Position numbers and translations under genes: made by a program | Notes under the pieces: model-generated | Told to the model about the DNA's origin: nothing | Seen by the model: only the letters and a program-made list of their open reading frames with translations | Database searches by the model: none | Shown here: in pieces, positions 51,975-60,833 of the stretch | Layout: every line of letters begins with the position of its first letter | How positions within the stretch are numbered: position 1 is the stretch's first letter | Source of the DNA: Vulgatibacter incomptus_A | GTDB lineage: Bacteria > Myxococcota > Myxococcia > Myxococcales > Vulgatibacteraceae | Length of the DNA stretch: 64,000 bases | Assembly (NCBI GenBank): GCA_040391605.1 | Contig: JBEBXK010000012.1 | Span: 1-64,000, forward strand | Direction of reading: 5' to 3'

Positions 51975-52397
51975 GGCGCGAACGTCACGGGGGCCGGTGA
52001 GCGCTTCCGCGAAATCGTCGGAACTGCCGCCTTCAAGGTCCTCGATCTGCAGGCGGGACGGACAGGGCTCAACCTCCACGAGGCGCAGGCGCTCGGCCTC
52101 GACGCCATTCGATCCGAGTCGAGGCATCGCACCCGCGGGCACGGCTATCCGGGATCCGCACCGGTCACCACGGTCCTCACCATCGAGAAGGGGAGTCGAC
52201 GGCTCCTCGGCGCCCAGCAGATCGCGAGCGAGGGGGTCCAGAGGCGTATCAACGTCTACGCCACCTGCCTCACTGCCGGGATGACCCTCGACGAGATCTC
52301 GTCACTCGACCTCGCGTACGCGCCCCCGCTCGCCCCGGTCCACGATCCGATCCTCATCTCCGCCACTGTGGGACTGAAGGATCTGGAGACACGCTGA
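51975..52397 (+). pseudogene. C-terminal remnant of a CoA-disulfide-reductase-type flavoprotein
   Basis: The frame encodes the dimerisation domain typical of this enzyme group: GTAAFKVLDLQAGRTGLNL, GYPGSAPVTTVLTIEKGSRRLLGAQ, VYATCLTAGMTLDEISSLDLAYAPPLAPVHDP (partly quoted), ending LKDLETR. The FAD- and NAD-binding halves are missing; only about 140 codons remain and no start codon or ribosome-binding site precedes the similarity. It is therefore a truncated, non-functional relic. A perfect hairpin overlaps its stop codon. Confidence 0.75.
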
Positions 52398-52407
52398 GTG
52401 TCTCCAG
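52383..52407 (+). terminator. Hairpin over the stop codon of the flavoprotein remnant
   Basis: CTGGAGACAC and GTGTCTCCAG form a perfect 10-bp stem with loop GCTGA, and the loop contains the TGA stop. It has no T tract after it, so it would be a weak or factor-dependent terminator in this orientation, but could act in both directions. Confidence 0.5.
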
Positions 52408-52511
52408 CCGCAGGCGTGGGATCGTCGACGCCCCGCTCAGCGCGAGCGAAAGGCCTCGTCTTCGTCTGCTCGCCTCCCCCTCGGGAGAGTCTGTGGATTC
52501 TTCACAAACTC

Positions 52512-55031
52512 TCAGCCAAACGGGTCGCAGGAGAAGATCTCGGGAACGAAGGGATGCGCGTCGAGGGTGCCGTCGAACGACATCTCGAAGGTCCCGGGCC
52601 AGTCGTCCTCCTCCTCCGGCCTCTCGTCCCGGATGCTCTCCCAATAGATGGTCCCCTGCACGTTGCCCCGGATCCGCAGCTTTCCATCCTGGACGGCGAA
52701 CTCTTCCAGGGAGAGCAGGAGCGGCGCGATGGTGCCGAAGGCCTCCGAATCGTCGAGGCCCTCCACGCGGTAGGACCCGCCGAAGGAGAAGGCTCCGGAG
52801 CCCGCGTGTCCGAGCAGCGGCCCGCCCTCGATGTCGCCGATCAACGCTGCCGGGAAGAGAGGGCTGTCGGCGGCGATCCCGAAGGCCAGCGTGGTGAGCC
52901 GCCCCTCCTGCGCCGTGAGCGAAAACTGGCTCCCACCGAACGAGGAGAGCGAGCCGCCACTCATACGGGCAGACCAATTGCACAGACAGCTCCCGAAGCG
53001 CACGGAGATGGAGGCGCTCACGCCCTCGTCCCAGACGCTGGTCGCCGTGATCACCGCGGTCCCCGAACCCTCCGGGGCCTTGAAGTCGCCGGAGCTGGAG
53101 ATGGTCCCGTGGGTGGCCTCCCAGCGGACGGCGTCGTCGTCCAGGTTGAAGACCTCGGCGACGAAGGTCTGCGTCTCCTTCGACTTAACGCAGATCCCTG
53201 CCGGCGAGATCTCGATGAAGGCGTTGGTGCTGCGGATCCCCGCGACGGCGAACGGCTTGCGCCTCGACGGGTTGGAGAGGAGCCCGCTCTCGGACTCGCT
53301 GGTCGCAGTGAGGATGTCGGGGAGGCCGTCCTGCGTGTCGGGAGCGGTGTATCGAACCTGGTAGGAGCCATCCGCCTGGCGCTGCACGACGATCATCCCG
53401 TTCTCCGCGTGGAACGAGAGGCTGCCGTCATGGGCGTTGGGGACGTCGACCCGGAACTCGACCGTCTCGCCAGGCTCCACCGCCACGGAGTTCGGCTCGA
53501 TGCGAATCGACAGCGGCTCCACCGTCAGCGTCTTTCGGGTGTAGAGGTGCTGGCCTCCGAAGCTGCCGAGGGCGGTGCCGATCTGGATCTCACCCACGTC
53601 GTCTCCCTCCCAGCTGGCGTCGAGGCGATAGCCCTCTCTCCCGTCCTGCTCCAAGACGTAGGAGACCTCCGCGAAGCTCCATGGATCTTCGGTGATGTCG
53701 ATGGGCTCGGTCTCGGCGGGGGGGATGGAGAGGATGTCCGAGCCGTCCGCGCTGAGGCCGATCACCGATCCCACCGCTCGATTCCTCAGGTGGTTCCCGA
53801 GGCTCGACATGAAGCCCTTGGGGGCGAAGCGGTTGATCCACCCGTCGTAGCCACCCTTCACCTTGACGAGCTGGAGGAGGCTCTCGAGGATCGCACGATC
53901 GAGCTCCCATCCTTCGCTTGCCGCCACGACCATCACGTTATGCCAATGACCGGTGGACGGGTCGTCCTCCGCGAACGACGGCGGGCTCAGCTCGAAGTCG
54001 AGGGAGACGAAGCGCGAGGGGAGGAGCTTCGAGGCGGCCTCCGTGGCCTTGAGGAAGGTGAAGAGCCCCGTCCCCGCCACCATCGACCCCGCCTTCACCT
54101 GGGGGACGGGGACGAGGCCCAGGAGCCCCACCCCGGAGGCGAGTCCCCTGGTCGCCTCGGCGAGTCCCGTATCGCCTTGGAAGCTCCTCGCCCACTGCGC
54201 CATCTCCATCTCGGCGTCGAGTTGGAACGCGTTCTTCGGGCCGCTCAGGGCGTGGAGGCCGGATCGCATCCGCCGGATCCCGGAGGTCTCGCCCTCGTCG
54301 TCCAGGAGCTGATCGAGGCGCTCCAGGCTCTCGTCGAGCCCGGCGAGGAGGCCGAGGTGGGCGAGGAGGCGATCGAGGAGGTCCAGGTCGACGTCGACGC
54401 CCTCGAGATCGGGCGCGGTGCCGGCGAGGAGCGCCTGGAAGGAGTTCGGATTCTCGGGATCGTCGTGGCTGTGCTGGGCGAGGTAGAGAGGCAGCAGGTG
54501 CGCGGGGAGCTCTTCTGCCGTCGCGTCCCTGAGCTCCTCCAAAGTCGTCTCGAAATATCGCGCCTGCCCCTCGATGAGCTTCCCGACGCCATCGTAGAGA
54601 GCCTGGGTGGCCCCGGGCGCGGCTGGGAGCGGGAGCACCCGGAAGGCGACGGGCTCACAAGCCCGCCCCTTCTCGTCGGCGATCTCCACCATCACCTCGC
54701 CGCCTTCGGCGAGGCCCATGGGATGGATGGGCGCGTGGAGGACGATCTCGTCGGAGTCCTCCATCCTCGCCACCAGGGTGACGCTCGCCGCGGCGCCGTC
54801 GTCGGCGGTGACCTTCGCCGCGAGGTAGCCTTCGAAGTGGGGCGGGATCCCCTCGACCCCGATCCTCTCCAGGGGCATCGCCGCGCTGGCCGCGAGCCGC
54901 AGCTCCGGGCAACCCACCGGCTCGCCTCCCAGCGGGTCGGAGCCGGAGTCGGAACTCCCGCAGCCCAGCGCGAAGCCGGTGAAGAGCAGGAGGGTAGCAG
55001 TAGAGAGCATTCGTTGAGATGCGAGGGGCAT
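52512..55031 (-). CDS. Large lipoprotein of unknown function with Ig-like segments
   Basis: An 839-residue lipoprotein. Signal peptide MPLASQRMLSTATLLLFTGFALGCGSS (partly quoted) ends in a lipobox. A helical region around residues 130-330 contains ETSGIRRMRSGLHALSG and EMAQWARSF. Then come beta-rich segments with Big2-like Ig features: VEPGETVEFRVDVPNAHDGS, ETQTFVAEVFNLDDDAVRWEAT, and GTAVITATSVWDEGVSA. The end is Cys-containing (CLCNWSARMSGGSLSSFGGS ... SCDPFG). I do not recognise a family. GGAG lies 5 nt before ATG 55031. An imperfect hairpin (52485-52513) directly follows the stop. Confidence 0.7.
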   Translation of the reverse strand: MPLASQRMLSTATLLLFTGFALGCGSSDSGSDPLGGEPVGCPELRLAASAAMPLERIGVEGIPPHFEGYLAAKVTADDGAAASVTLVARMEDSDEIVLHAPIHPMGLAEGGEVMVEIADEKGRACEPVAFRVLPLPAAPGATQALYDGVGKLIEGQARYFETTLEELRDATAEELPAHLLPLYLAQHSHDDPENPNSFQALLAGTAPDLEGVDVDLDLLDRLLAHLGLLAGLDESLERLDQLLDDEGETSGIRRMRSGLHALSGPKNAFQLDAEMEMAQWARSFQGDTGLAEATRGLASGVGLLGLVPVPQVKAGSMVAGTGLFTFLKATEAASKLLPSRFVSLDFELSPPSFAEDDPSTGHWHNVMVVAASEGWELDRAILESLLQLVKVKGGYDGWINRFAPKGFMSSLGNHLRNRAVGSVIGLSADGSDILSIPPAETEPIDITEDPWSFAEVSYVLEQDGREGYRLDASWEGDDVGEIQIGTALGSFGGQHLYTRKTLTVEPLSIRIEPNSVAVEPGETVEFRVDVPNAHDGSLSFHAENGMIVVQRQADGSYQVRYTAPDTQDGLPDILTATSESESGLLSNPSRRKPFAVAGIRSTNAFIEISPAGICVKSKETQTFVAEVFNLDDDAVRWEATHGTISSSGDFKAPEGSGTAVITATSVWDEGVSASISVRFGSCLCNWSARMSGGSLSSFGGSQFSLTAQEGRLTTLAFGIAADSPLFPAALIGDIEGGPLLGHAGSGAFSFGGSYRVEGLDDSEAFGTIAPLLLSLEEFAVQDGKLRIRGNVQGTIYWESIRDERPEEEDDWPGTFEMSFDGTLDAHPFVPEIFSCDPFG

Positions 55032-55493
55032 GGGAGCTCCAGGTCCGCGATTGGGTGGCTGCCGTGACGTGGATCGTGGGAACCTCGACGCCGATGTGGG
55101 ACGAGGCGGGTGCCGCTCCACAGAGCGCGCGAGCCCCCCTACCTACCCGATCCCTCGGATAAATGGAAAATCGCGCACCTCCATTTCACGCAGGGCATTT
55201 CACGCAGGGCCGAGATCGTTCAGGCGCCTCCTCATCGTTCGACCGAGACGATCGGTTTTGCGTTTCGTGAGCCCTATCTCCTCGAGCCGCTCGATCCATC
55301 GAGGCCCCTTGCGACAAGCTCGTCGAGCATGGATACCTACCTCTCCTCTCGTCCATCGGGAGGATGACTCGAGCGATTCCTTCCGATCGAATGGATCGTC
55401 GCATCGACGCTGACTCCATCAAGCGAACTTCTCTCCCATCCATCCGATCCAGTGGATCTATCGCGACGTCTCGATGGCCGCCGATCGGGTCGC
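55032..55493. other. Intergenic stretch with a 14-bp direct repeat
   Basis: A 462-base gap. CATTTCACGCAGGG occurs twice in tandem at 55183-55196 and 55197-55210. Otherwise I see no gene; the open frames in it lack coding character. It separates two minus-strand genes. Confidence 0.5.
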
Positions 55494-56066
55494 TCAGGCG
55501 CCGCGGGCCGCGGGATCGAGGAGGCGGCGGACGTGGTCGCGTATGTCGACCGGCCAGCCCGCGATCAGGGCGTCGAGGCGGGGATAATCGTGGGCGAAGA
55601 GGGCGCGGGACGCCTCCTCGAAGCCCGGGTAATTCCCGGCCATCGAGGACATGAAGCAGTAGGTGGCCTCTTCGGCCCGACGGGTGGCGTCCGCGGGGCT
55701 CGAAGCACGGCGCGCGGACTCGACGAGCTTGCGCAAGGTGACGGAGGCGCCGCCGGGCTGCCCGGCGAGCCACTCCCAATGCCGGGGAAGCAGGGTGACC
55801 TCCTTTGCCACGACGCCGAGCCTTGGCCGACCCCTCGGTCTCGGCTCCATCGGCGGGCCGCGCAGCCGCGCGAGGACGTCCGAGACGCTCCCCCGTAGAT
55901 CGAGGTCGACTGGGCGGCCGGTGTCATCGGCGAAGAGCGCCAGGATCGCATCCGGCTGCTCATCAAGGCGCCGTCGCGCGGCGGAGGCCACCTCCTCGAG
56001 GGGGCCATGGGAGACCAGGGTCTCGCTCTCGAAACATGCGTAAAGACTTGGTTTTTCGGTCGACAT
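55494..56066 (-). CDS. DUF2239 protein
   Basis: A 190-residue cytosolic protein of the DUF2239 family. The chain SLYACFESETLVSHGPLEEV, then AILALFADDTGRPVDLDLRGS, RGRPRLGVVAKEVTLLPRHW, WLAGQPGGASVTLRKLVE and CFMSSMAGNYPGFEEASRALFAHD matches the family's full pattern. The function is unknown. The start at 56066 has GAGAGGGGAAGGGG upstream, and the promoter-like region lies about 45-75 bases upstream. Confidence 0.9.
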   Translation of the reverse strand: MSTEKPSLYACFESETLVSHGPLEEVASAARRRLDEQPDAILALFADDTGRPVDLDLRGSVSDVLARLRGPPMEPRPRGRPRLGVVAKEVTLLPRHWEWLAGQPGGASVTLRKLVESARRASSPADATRRAEEATYCFMSSMAGNYPGFEEASRALFAHDYPRLDALIAGWPVDIRDHVRRLLDPAARGA

Positions 56067-56105
56067 TCGGGCCTCTATCCCCTTCCCCTCTCTTTTGGAA
56101 ATTTG

Positions 56106-56142
56106 ACCCGGGTAATATATCGAGATTTTTACCAGGGTGCAA
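56106..56142 (-). promoter_or_regulatory. Promoter with imperfect palindromic operator for the DUF2239 gene
   Basis: On the minus strand TTGCAC (56137-56142) and TATATT (56114-56119) are 17 bases apart. Two 10-bp arms, ACCCGGGTAA (56106-56115) and TTACCAGGGT (56129-56138), match at 9 of 10 positions and are centred 23 bases apart, straddling the -10 element. This is the layout of a repressor site. The regulator is unknown, and no regulator gene is adjacent. Confidence 0.55.
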
Positions 56143-56292
56143 ATACCTTCCCGACCCCATGATTGGGCTGAAGCTGTCGGAGCCCCCCTCGACGATGAGG
56201 CGCGCCGCCTGCTCTGAACCCGCGTGGTCGATCGCGAGGATGGATTGCGCTTCCACGACGACTTTCCGCCGTATGCCGCCATCGGCCAGAGC

Positions 56293-56718
56293 TCAGGCAT
56301 CGGCCCGGGTGGTGGTGAGGGCCGGCACGCTGGTGGGCTTGCCGTGGGCGTCGAGGGCGACGAGGACGAAACGCCCTCGCGTCCCGAGCTGGCGGTCTCC
56401 GCTGAGGAGGTCCTCCGAGTAGAGATCCACCTCGACGGTGATGGAGGTCGTTCCCGTGGAGACCACGCGGGAGATCAGCTCGACGAGCTGCCCCTCGCGC
56501 ACGGGCACATGGAAGTCGCACCGCTCGCTGCTGGCGGTGACGACCGTCCGACGGGCGTAGCGGGAGGCCACGATGAACGCGGCCTTGTCCATCAGCGCGA
56601 GGGCCTGACCTCCGAAGAGCGTCCCGTAGTGGTTGGTCTGCTCCGGGAAGACCATCTCGATCAGCCGGGCCTCGACGAGGCGGCCGGCGGCGATCTTCTC
56701 GACGTCAGAAGGAAGCAT
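56293..56718 (-). CDS. Acyl-CoA thioesterase, hotdog fold
   Basis: A 141-residue enzyme of the YciA/acyl-CoA hydrolase type. Segments LIEMVFPEQTNHYGTLFGGQALALMDKAAFIVASRYA (partly quoted: NHYGTLFGGQALALMD), VVTASSERCDFHVPVREGQLVELIS and SITVEVDLYSEDLL are diagnostic. It hydrolyses acyl-CoA thioesters in the cytosol. The start codon lies 14 bases inside nrdB's end, so it is the third gene of the nrd operon. A link to DNA precursor synthesis is not expected; co-transcription may be accidental. Confidence 0.88.
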   Translation of the reverse strand: MLPSDVEKIAAGRLVEARLIEMVFPEQTNHYGTLFGGQALALMDKAAFIVASRYARRTVVTASSERCDFHVPVREGQLVELISRVVSTGTTSITVEVDLYSEDLLSGDRQLGTRGRFVLVALDAHGKPTSVPALTTTRADA

Positions 56719-57727
56719 CGAACTCGACCTCGCCGCTGACGCCCACCTGGTAGGCCGAGACGCGGCGTTCGAAGAAGTTCGCGACCTCCTGCACGTCCTG
56801 GAGGTCCATGAACGAAAAGGGATTCCTGGCTCCGTAGCGCCTGGCGAAGCCGAGGGTGGCGAGGCGCTGATCGGCGCAGAATTCGAGATATTGCCGGACG
56901 TCGCGGACGGACATGCCGACCACCCCGCCGCCGAGGAGGTCCTCGGCGAACTGCGCCTCACAGGCGATGGCCTCCTCGAGCATCTCGTGGACCTGGCGTG
57001 AGAGCTCCCCGTCGAAGAGCTCGGGCTCCTCCTTCCGGACGACCTTCACCACCTCGAAGGCGAACGCCATGTGGGCGCTCTCGTCGCGGAAGACCCAATT
57101 GGTCCCGGCGGCGAGGCCGTGCAAGAGCCCTCGCGAGCGGAGGAAGTAGACATAGGCGAAGGCGCCGAAGAAGAAGAGCCCCTCGATGCAGGCGGCGAAG
57201 CAGATCAGGTTGAGCAGGAAGAGCCGCCGATCGTCTCGGCTCTGCAGCCGATCGAGGGCTTGCGCGGACTCGATCCATCGCTGGCAGAACGCCGCCTTCC
57301 GACGGATGGACTCGATGTTCTCGACGGCCGCGAAGGCGTGGTGGCGCTCGACCGGATCGGGGACATAGGTGTCCAGGAGGGTGAGGTAGAATTGGACGTG
57401 CAGCGCCTCTTCGTAGAGCTGCCTCGACAGATACATCCGCGCCTCGGGGGCGTTGATGTGTTTATATAGGTTCAGCACCAGGTTGTTGGCCACGATCGAG
57501 TCCCCCGTCGCGAAGAAGGCGACGAGGCGACGGATGAGGTGCTGCTCGGCGCTCGTCATCTTCGTCTGGAGATCGGCGACGTCGGTGGAGAAGTCGACCT
57601 CCTCGACCGTCCAGGTGTTCTTGATGGCCGCTCGGTACATCTCGAAGAACTTCGGATACGCCATGGGCCGGAGGGTGAGGCAATGGCCCGGATCGAGGAT
57701 CCGGGAGGGACGGGTCACGGCGCTCAT
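56705..57727 (-). CDS. nrdB: Class I ribonucleotide reductase small subunit
   Basis: A 340-residue di-metal protein that supplies the radical for NrdA. Metal ligands are Asp76 (FATGDS), Glu107 and His110 (EEALH), and later ENIES and the EGLFFFGAFAYVYFLR / RDESAHMAFAFEV helix pair. The position equivalent to the E. coli radical Tyr122 is Tyr114 (HVQFY). The sequence around NLYKHINAPEARMYLSRQLYEE looks Chlamydia-like (class Ic-type neighbourhood), but with Tyr retained where class Ic has Phe. Its ATG overlaps the nrdA stop. Confidence 0.93.
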   Translation of the reverse strand: MSAVTRPSRILDPGHCLTLRPMAYPKFFEMYRAAIKNTWTVEEVDFSTDVADLQTKMTSAEQHLIRRLVAFFATGDSIVANNLVLNLYKHINAPEARMYLSRQLYEEALHVQFYLTLLDTYVPDPVERHHAFAAVENIESIRRKAAFCQRWIESAQALDRLQSRDDRRLFLLNLICFAACIEGLFFFGAFAYVYFLRSRGLLHGLAAGTNWVFRDESAHMAFAFEVVKVVRKEEPELFDGELSRQVHEMLEEAIACEAQFAEDLLGGGVVGMSVRDVRQYLEFCADQRLATLGFARRYGARNPFSFMDLQDVQEVANFFERRVSAYQVGVSGEVEFDASF

Positions 57728-60180
57728 TCGCAGGCCTGGCAGGTCTCGGGGTTCTCGAGGGAGCACGCGATGGCCGCGGACTCGGTCGGCGAGGGTGGAC
57801 CTCCCGCGCCGGAGCCGACAGCGGGCTCTTCGACGGTAGCCTTCGCGATCCGGGTCGCGGGACGCGAGCGCAGGTAATAGGTCGTCTTCAGCCCCTTCTT
57901 CCACGCGTGGAAATACATCGAAGAGAGCTGGCCGATGTTGGGGTTCTCCATGAAGAGGTTCAGGGACTGGCTCTGATCGACGTAGGCGCCGCGGTCGGCC
58001 GCCATGTCGATCAGCGATCGCATCGGGATCTCCCAGACGGTGCGGTAGATCTCTCGGAGCGCCTCGGGGAGCTCCTCGAGCCCCTGCACCGATCCCTCCG
58101 AGAGCTTGAGCCGTGAGCGCATCGCCTCGCTCCAGAGGTCGAGCGCCTTCAGATCCGCCACGAGGAATCGGTTGATCTGGAGGAAGTCGCCGGAGAGGGT
58201 CTCGCGCTTGAAGATGTTGCTGACCTGGGGCTCGATGCACTCGTAGCAGCCCGCGATCGAGGCGATGGTCGCCGTGGGAGCGATCGCGCAGAGCAGAGAG
58301 TTGCGCAGGCCATGCCGGGCGATCCTCGCTCGGAGCAGCTCCCAGCGCTCGGAGCCCTCCGGCTCGACGCCCCATGCGTCGAATTGCAGCTCTCCCCTGG
58401 CGGCGCGGGTCTCATCGAACGCCAGGTGACGCCCCCGCTCCTCGGCCAGATCGACCGAAGCGGTGAGCGCGTGAAAGTAGATCTCCTCCGAGATCCGCTT
58501 GGAGATCGCCCGGGCCTCGGGGGCGTCGAAGGCGAGGCGCATCTGGAAGAAGACGTCCTGGAGCCCCATCAGCCCCAGCCCCACCGGCCGCCACCGACGG
58601 TTCGACTCGCGGGTAGAGGGGATGGGGTAGTAGTTGAGGTCGATCACGCGATCGAGCTGGCGGACCGCGACCTTCACGGTGCGGGCGAGCTTCTCGAAGT
58701 CGAAGGAGACCGCCCCGCCGTCGCCTGCCACCGTGTGGCGGGCGAGGTTGATCGAGCCCAGGTTGCAGACGGCGGTCTCGTCCTTGGAGGTGACCTCGAG
58801 GATCTCGGTGCAGAGGTTGGAGAGGTGGACGACCCTCCCCGGCACGGCCGTCTGGTTGCAGGCGAGGTTCGACTTATCCTTGAAGGTCATCCACCCGTTG
58901 CCGGTCTGCGCCAGGGTCCGGAGCATCCGCGCGTAGAGGTCGCGGGCCCTCATGGTTCGCACCGCCAGGCCGGCTCGCTCGGCCTCCTCGTAGCGTCGCT
59001 CGAAGTCCTCACCATAGAGGTCCGGGAGGTCGGGGACCTCGCTCGGATCGAAGAGGCTCCAACTCGCGTCGGCCTCCACCCGCTGCATGAAGAGGTCGGG
59101 GATCCAATTGGCTAGGTTGAGGTTGTGGGTGCGGCTGGCGTCGTCGCCCGTGTTGTCCCGGAGCTCGAGGAACTCTTCGACGTCGGCGTGCCACGGCTCC
59201 AGATACACGCAGCACGCGCCCTTTCTCTTGCCGCCCTGGTTCACCGCCGCCACGGAGGCGTCGAGGGTCTTCAGCCACGGCACGATGCCGCTGGAGTGGC
59301 CGTTGGTGCTCTCGATCAGCGAGCCTCGCGACCGCACCCGATGGTAAGCGAGCCCGATCCCACCCGAGAACTTGGAGAGCATCGCCACGTCTGTGTAGCG
59401 CTGGTAAATCGCCGCGAGATCGTCGGCTGGCGAGTCGAGGAGGAAGCAGCTCGAGAGCTGCTCGTGGCGCGTGCCCGAGTTGAAGAGGGTGGGCGAGCTC
59501 GGCAGGTATTCCAATGACGAGAAGAGCGCGTAGAGCTCCAATGCCTCGGCTACGGACTCCGAGAGCGCGCACGCGATCCGCAGGAAGAACTGCTGCGGGG
59601 TCTCGATCACCAGCCGCGTCTTCGGATGCTTGAGCAGATAGCGATCATAGAGGGTGCGGAGGCCGAAGTACTCGAACTCCCGATCCCGCTCCGGGAGCAG
59701 CGCGTCGTTCAGCTTGCGGGCGTTGTCTGCGACGAAGGCGTGGAGGCGATCGTTGATGAGGCCGAGGTCGTGGCCCGTGGCGATCGATTGGGAGAAGGCG
59801 TGGATCTCCTGGTTGCGGACCTCCTTCTCGATGAAGGTCGAGAGGAGGCGGGCCGCCAGCCTGGAGTTCTGAGGCTCCTCGGCGATGAGGCCAGCGGCGG
59901 TACGGATCGAGAGCTGATCGAGCTCGCGGGTGGTGGCGCCGTCGTAGAGGCCGCTGATCGTCTTGGTGGCCACCCGGAGGGCGTCGACCTCGCCCAGCCC
60001 CACGCAGCATCGGCTCACCGCCCGCACGATCTTGTTCACGTCTACCGGCTCCTGTGAGCCATTGCGCTTCGTCACGCGCATCGTGGTCTGCGGGAGGCTC
60101 TCTTCCTCTGCTGCGATCGTCCGCTCGGGGGGATTCGATAGCCTCGACGGCTGCTTCTCTATGTGGGTCTCGGTCCGCAT
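57724..60180 (-). CDS. nrdA: Class I ribonucleotide reductase large subunit
   Basis: Reduces ribonucleoside diphosphates to deoxyribonucleotides. An ATP-cone (RVTKRNGSQEPVDVNKIVRAV) is at residues 34-110. The catalytic domain shows LPSSPTLFNSGTRHEQLSSCF, SKFSGGIGLAYHRVRSRGS, the radical-site loop NLCTEILEVTSKDETAVCNLGSINL (partly quoted: TEILEVTSKDETAVCNLG), APTATIASIAGCYECIEP and the C-terminal redox pair CQAC. Length is 818 residues. GAGGAG lies 4 nt before ATG 60180. It is controlled by a cobalamin riboswitch and an NrdR-box promoter. Confidence 0.96.
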   Translation of the reverse strand: MRTETHIEKQPSRLSNPPERTIAAEEESLPQTTMRVTKRNGSQEPVDVNKIVRAVSRCCVGLGEVDALRVATKTISGLYDGATTRELDQLSIRTAAGLIAEEPQNSRLAARLLSTFIEKEVRNQEIHAFSQSIATGHDLGLINDRLHAFVADNARKLNDALLPERDREFEYFGLRTLYDRYLLKHPKTRLVIETPQQFFLRIACALSESVAEALELYALFSSLEYLPSSPTLFNSGTRHEQLSSCFLLDSPADDLAAIYQRYTDVAMLSKFSGGIGLAYHRVRSRGSLIESTNGHSSGIVPWLKTLDASVAAVNQGGKRKGACCVYLEPWHADVEEFLELRDNTGDDASRTHNLNLANWIPDLFMQRVEADASWSLFDPSEVPDLPDLYGEDFERRYEEAERAGLAVRTMRARDLYARMLRTLAQTGNGWMTFKDKSNLACNQTAVPGRVVHLSNLCTEILEVTSKDETAVCNLGSINLARHTVAGDGGAVSFDFEKLARTVKVAVRQLDRVIDLNYYPIPSTRESNRRWRPVGLGLMGLQDVFFQMRLAFDAPEARAISKRISEEIYFHALTASVDLAEERGRHLAFDETRAARGELQFDAWGVEPEGSERWELLRARIARHGLRNSLLCAIAPTATIASIAGCYECIEPQVSNIFKRETLSGDFLQINRFLVADLKALDLWSEAMRSRLKLSEGSVQGLEELPEALREIYRTVWEIPMRSLIDMAADRGAYVDQSQSLNLFMENPNIGQLSSMYFHAWKKGLKTTYYLRSRPATRIAKATVEEPAVGSGAGGPPSPTESAAIACSLENPETCQACE

Positions 60181-60424
60181 CTCGCTCCTCTTTCCGTTCG
60201 GTTCTCGCGGGGCGATATGCCCCTCGAGTCGAGCCCGCGGAAGGTGGAGGCCACCGATGCGCCGCTACGCGGCGGATCGACCTCCGCCCCCGCGGGCGGC
60301 TGGAAGACATGAGGGGGGACGGGTGGACACCGAGACAGGCATGGCTGGAGCGCCCGCTCGGACCTTCCCGCCTTCCCACGAGGCATCCAGGTCGAATCGA
60401 CCCCGGATGTCTCCCGGGATCGAG

Positions 60425-60605
60425 CGCGGGCAGGTCTTCGGACTCGCGAGCACCTCGGCCTTCCGGCCGACTGCCTACTCTTCGTCGCTTCCCGGGACCC
60501 GACGGTCCCAGTGCATCTGACGAATTTCGTTCTCGCTCACCGCTGCGGGGCAGCCCCGGATTCTCACCGGGTTCCCTTTTAAGACCGGGTCGAGACCCGG
60601 CCGCC
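60425..60605 (-). promoter_or_regulatory. Cobalamin riboswitch upstream of nrdAB
   Basis: On the minus strand the aptamer core GGGAACCCGGTGAGAATCC is followed by GGGGCTGCCCCGCAGCGGTG and the closing block GAAGACCTGCCCGC, matching the AdoCbl riboswitch. Between it and the nrdA start lies an extended stem (60384-60409: CATCC, GGTCG, CGACC, GGATG) that could be the expression platform. Repression of B12-independent ribonucleotide reductase by cobalamin is known in Streptomyces nrdABS, so the same logic is expected: when B12 is present, a B12-dependent enzyme elsewhere would take over. Confidence 0.93.
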
Positions 60606-60613
60606 AGCACGAT

Positions 60614-60647
60614 CCACCATATATTGTGGTGTAGGGCATGGCGTCAA
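60614..60647 (-). promoter_or_regulatory. nrdAB promoter with overlapping NrdR box
   Basis: On the minus strand TTGACG (60642-60647) is a -35 element, and TATATG (60618-60623) is a -10 element with an 18-base spacer. CCACAATATATGGTGG (60614-60629) matches the 16-bp NrdR box pattern acaCwAtATaTwGtgt at nearly all key positions and covers the -10. NrdR repressors normally bind two boxes; I see only one clear copy. Repression of nrdAB by NrdR is expected in addition to the riboswitch. Confidence 0.7.
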
Positions 60648-60833
60648 CCAAGATGTGGGGAGGTCCGTCGAATCCCGCCCCTTTCGCGGCAGCCGACGTT
60701 CGACGAGGCGGCGCCTATCAGGGCATCCGCACCTGGAGAAGGAGGTAGCCCCCGTCCAGACAGGCGATCAACGCCCATCGAGCCTCGACGGCGCCGATCG
60801 AGCCGAGAGCTCGCGGGCGCCTATCCGAACCCC

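Noticed and set aside
55110..55367. An 85-codon open frame in the gap before the DUF2239 gene
   Set aside because: Includes a tandem 14-bp duplication, has no ribosome-binding site and no recognisable product.
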